The notes under the pieces were generated by a model. It was not told the origin of the DNA, did no database searches, and worked only from the letters and a program-made list of their open reading frames with translations. A DNA stretch of 64,000 nt from CAJQQK01 sp049116495 (GTDB lineage: Bacteria > Pseudomonadota > Alphaproteobacteria > Rhizobiales > Hyphomicrobiaceae): positions 1 to 64,000 of the forward strand of contig JAGDYV010000020.1 in the NCBI GenBank assembly GCA_049116495.1. The letters run 5' to 3'. Within the stretch, counting starts at the first letter, position 1. Each line of letters starts with the position of its first letter. The position numbers and the translations under genes were made by a program. This document shows, piece by piece, positions 63,329 through 64,000 of the stretch.

Positions 63329-64000
63329 CAGTTGTCCTCTAGCCGAGTTGAAGTTGTGTCGACGAGTAACGCTCTGATCAGGCAAACAACCAGGATGGTT
63401 ATTACGAACACGAACGGCAAGGCACCCAAGGCAATAATGGTTTTCACAGTCGCAATGTTGTCCGACAGGATCATGACAAGGCCGAGAGCACCTAGGACCA
63501 CGCCCCAACCCAATTTGACAGTTCGAGAGGGGTCCAAGGCGCCGTTCGACGATAACATTCCCAGAACAAAGGCCGCGCTGACGACGCTTGTTACGAGAAA
63601 CAGGAATGCCGCAACGATTACCGCAGAAATCGTTAGTGTCGACGCTGGAAACTGCTCAAGCACAAAAAACGTGACCCGGCTCGCATCTTGTCGGACGATA
63701 TCCAATATCGGCAATTCAGTGTTGAGCGCAGTATAAAAGCCAATACTGCCAAAAACACCAAACCAGAAAATCGAGAAAAACGCCGGCACGACGATCACAC
63801 CGATCAGGAATTCTCGGATTGTGCGGCCTTTCGAGATGCGCGCAATAAAGACTCCAACGAAAGGTGCCCAGGCCAACCACCAGACCATATAGGTCAGCGT
63901 CCACGATTGAAACCAATCGGTTGCGCGTTCATCCATGAACGTGAACGTGCGAAAACCGTGCACCAGCACCGCCCCCAAGTATTCACCAAGCCCTTGGACG
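63328..64000 (-). CDS. BCCT family transporter, N-terminus off window
   Basis: C-terminal part (about 224 residues) of a betaine/choline/carnitine transporter. The hallmark segment YMVWWLAWAPFVGVFIARIS is visible, followed by KGRTIREFLIGVIVVPAFF, and several further membrane helices. It would import a compatible solute or trimethylamine compound using a sodium or proton gradient. It is followed by a coupled 48-residue membrane protein gene. The specific substrate cannot be read from this fragment. Confidence 0.92.
   Translation of the reverse strand, partial: VQGLGEYLGAVLVHGFRTFTFMDERATDWFQSWTLTYMVWWLAWAPFVGVFIARISKGRTIREFLIGVIVVPAFFSIFWFGVFGSIGFYTALNTELPILDIVRQDASRVTFFVLEQFPASTLTISAVIVAAFLFLVTSVVSAAFVLGMLSSNGALDPSRTVKLGWGVVLGALGLVMILSDNIATVKTIIALGALPFVFVITILVVCLIRALLVDTTSTRLEDN

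Noticed and set aside
1..64000. CRISPR arrays, rRNA operons, prophage structural genes
   Set aside because: No regularly spaced repeats, no rRNA sequence and no capsid, tail or terminase motifs were seen.

Overview
The window looks like chromosomal DNA of a GC-rich, free-living, heterotrophic alphaproteobacterium. The inference rests on three TRAP uptake systems (two of the TAXI type), many acyl-CoA/SDR/hydratase-type catabolic genes, two hybrid histidine kinases, a FeeM-like acyl synthase and a BCCT transporter. No ribosomal RNA or species marker is present, so a Rhodospirillales-like origin is only a guess.

Layout. 1-2947: TAXI-type TRAP permease (cut by the window edge) and its binding protein. 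3235-9732: a catabolic block with a translationally coupled acyl-CoA dehydrogenase pair, an iron-type alcohol dehydrogenase, a DUF899 protein, two SDRs and a SnoaL-like protein. 9741-9872: REP-like repeats. 9903-12964: a DctMQP tripartite TRAP system, then a hydratase-like FAH protein, an exported unknown, a dihydropyrimidinase and glnS. 18318-21805: a redox segment with a CcdA-like membrane protein followed by two genes read through an in-frame TGA. One is an exported thioredoxin whose active site would be U-P-T-C. The other is an AhpD-like protein whose active site would be C-F-Y-U with the family's E-x11-C-x2-C/U-x3-H pattern intact. Both are strong candidate selenoproteins and are the most notable result here. 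21997-29700: aminotransferase, response regulator, hybrid kinase, FeeM-like synthase and a DABB-like protein. 28705-34309: a second TAXI TRAP system followed by two FAD-dependent amine/amino-acid oxidoreductases, which looks like one uptake-and-oxidation unit.

37213-51241 is a 14-kb integrated element. It sits in the 3' end of a tRNA-Thr(UGU) gene, is bounded by a perfect 47-bp direct repeat and carries a P4-type tyrosine integrase at its right end. It also encodes a large serine recombinase, a TraD/HerA-like ATPase, an HTH regulator and cargo that may be defensive or toxic: an ADP-ribosyltransferase-like protein beside a Tat-signal protein with an internal repeat, an OLD-type ATPase/TOPRIM nuclease, and a membrane-anchored TPR-like protein. 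Large palindromes lie at both ends of its left half.

51502-64000: a hydrolase with Cys in place of the nucleophile Ser, a 42-residue membrane protein, two decayed dehydrogenase/epimerase genes, a GST, a zinc alcohol dehydrogenase, an IS3 remnant, a hybrid histidine kinase split in two by an 8-bp tandem duplication, a GT1 glycosyltransferase, an exported CHAT-domain protein, and a BCCT transporter coupled to a 48-residue membrane protein (the transporter runs off the window).
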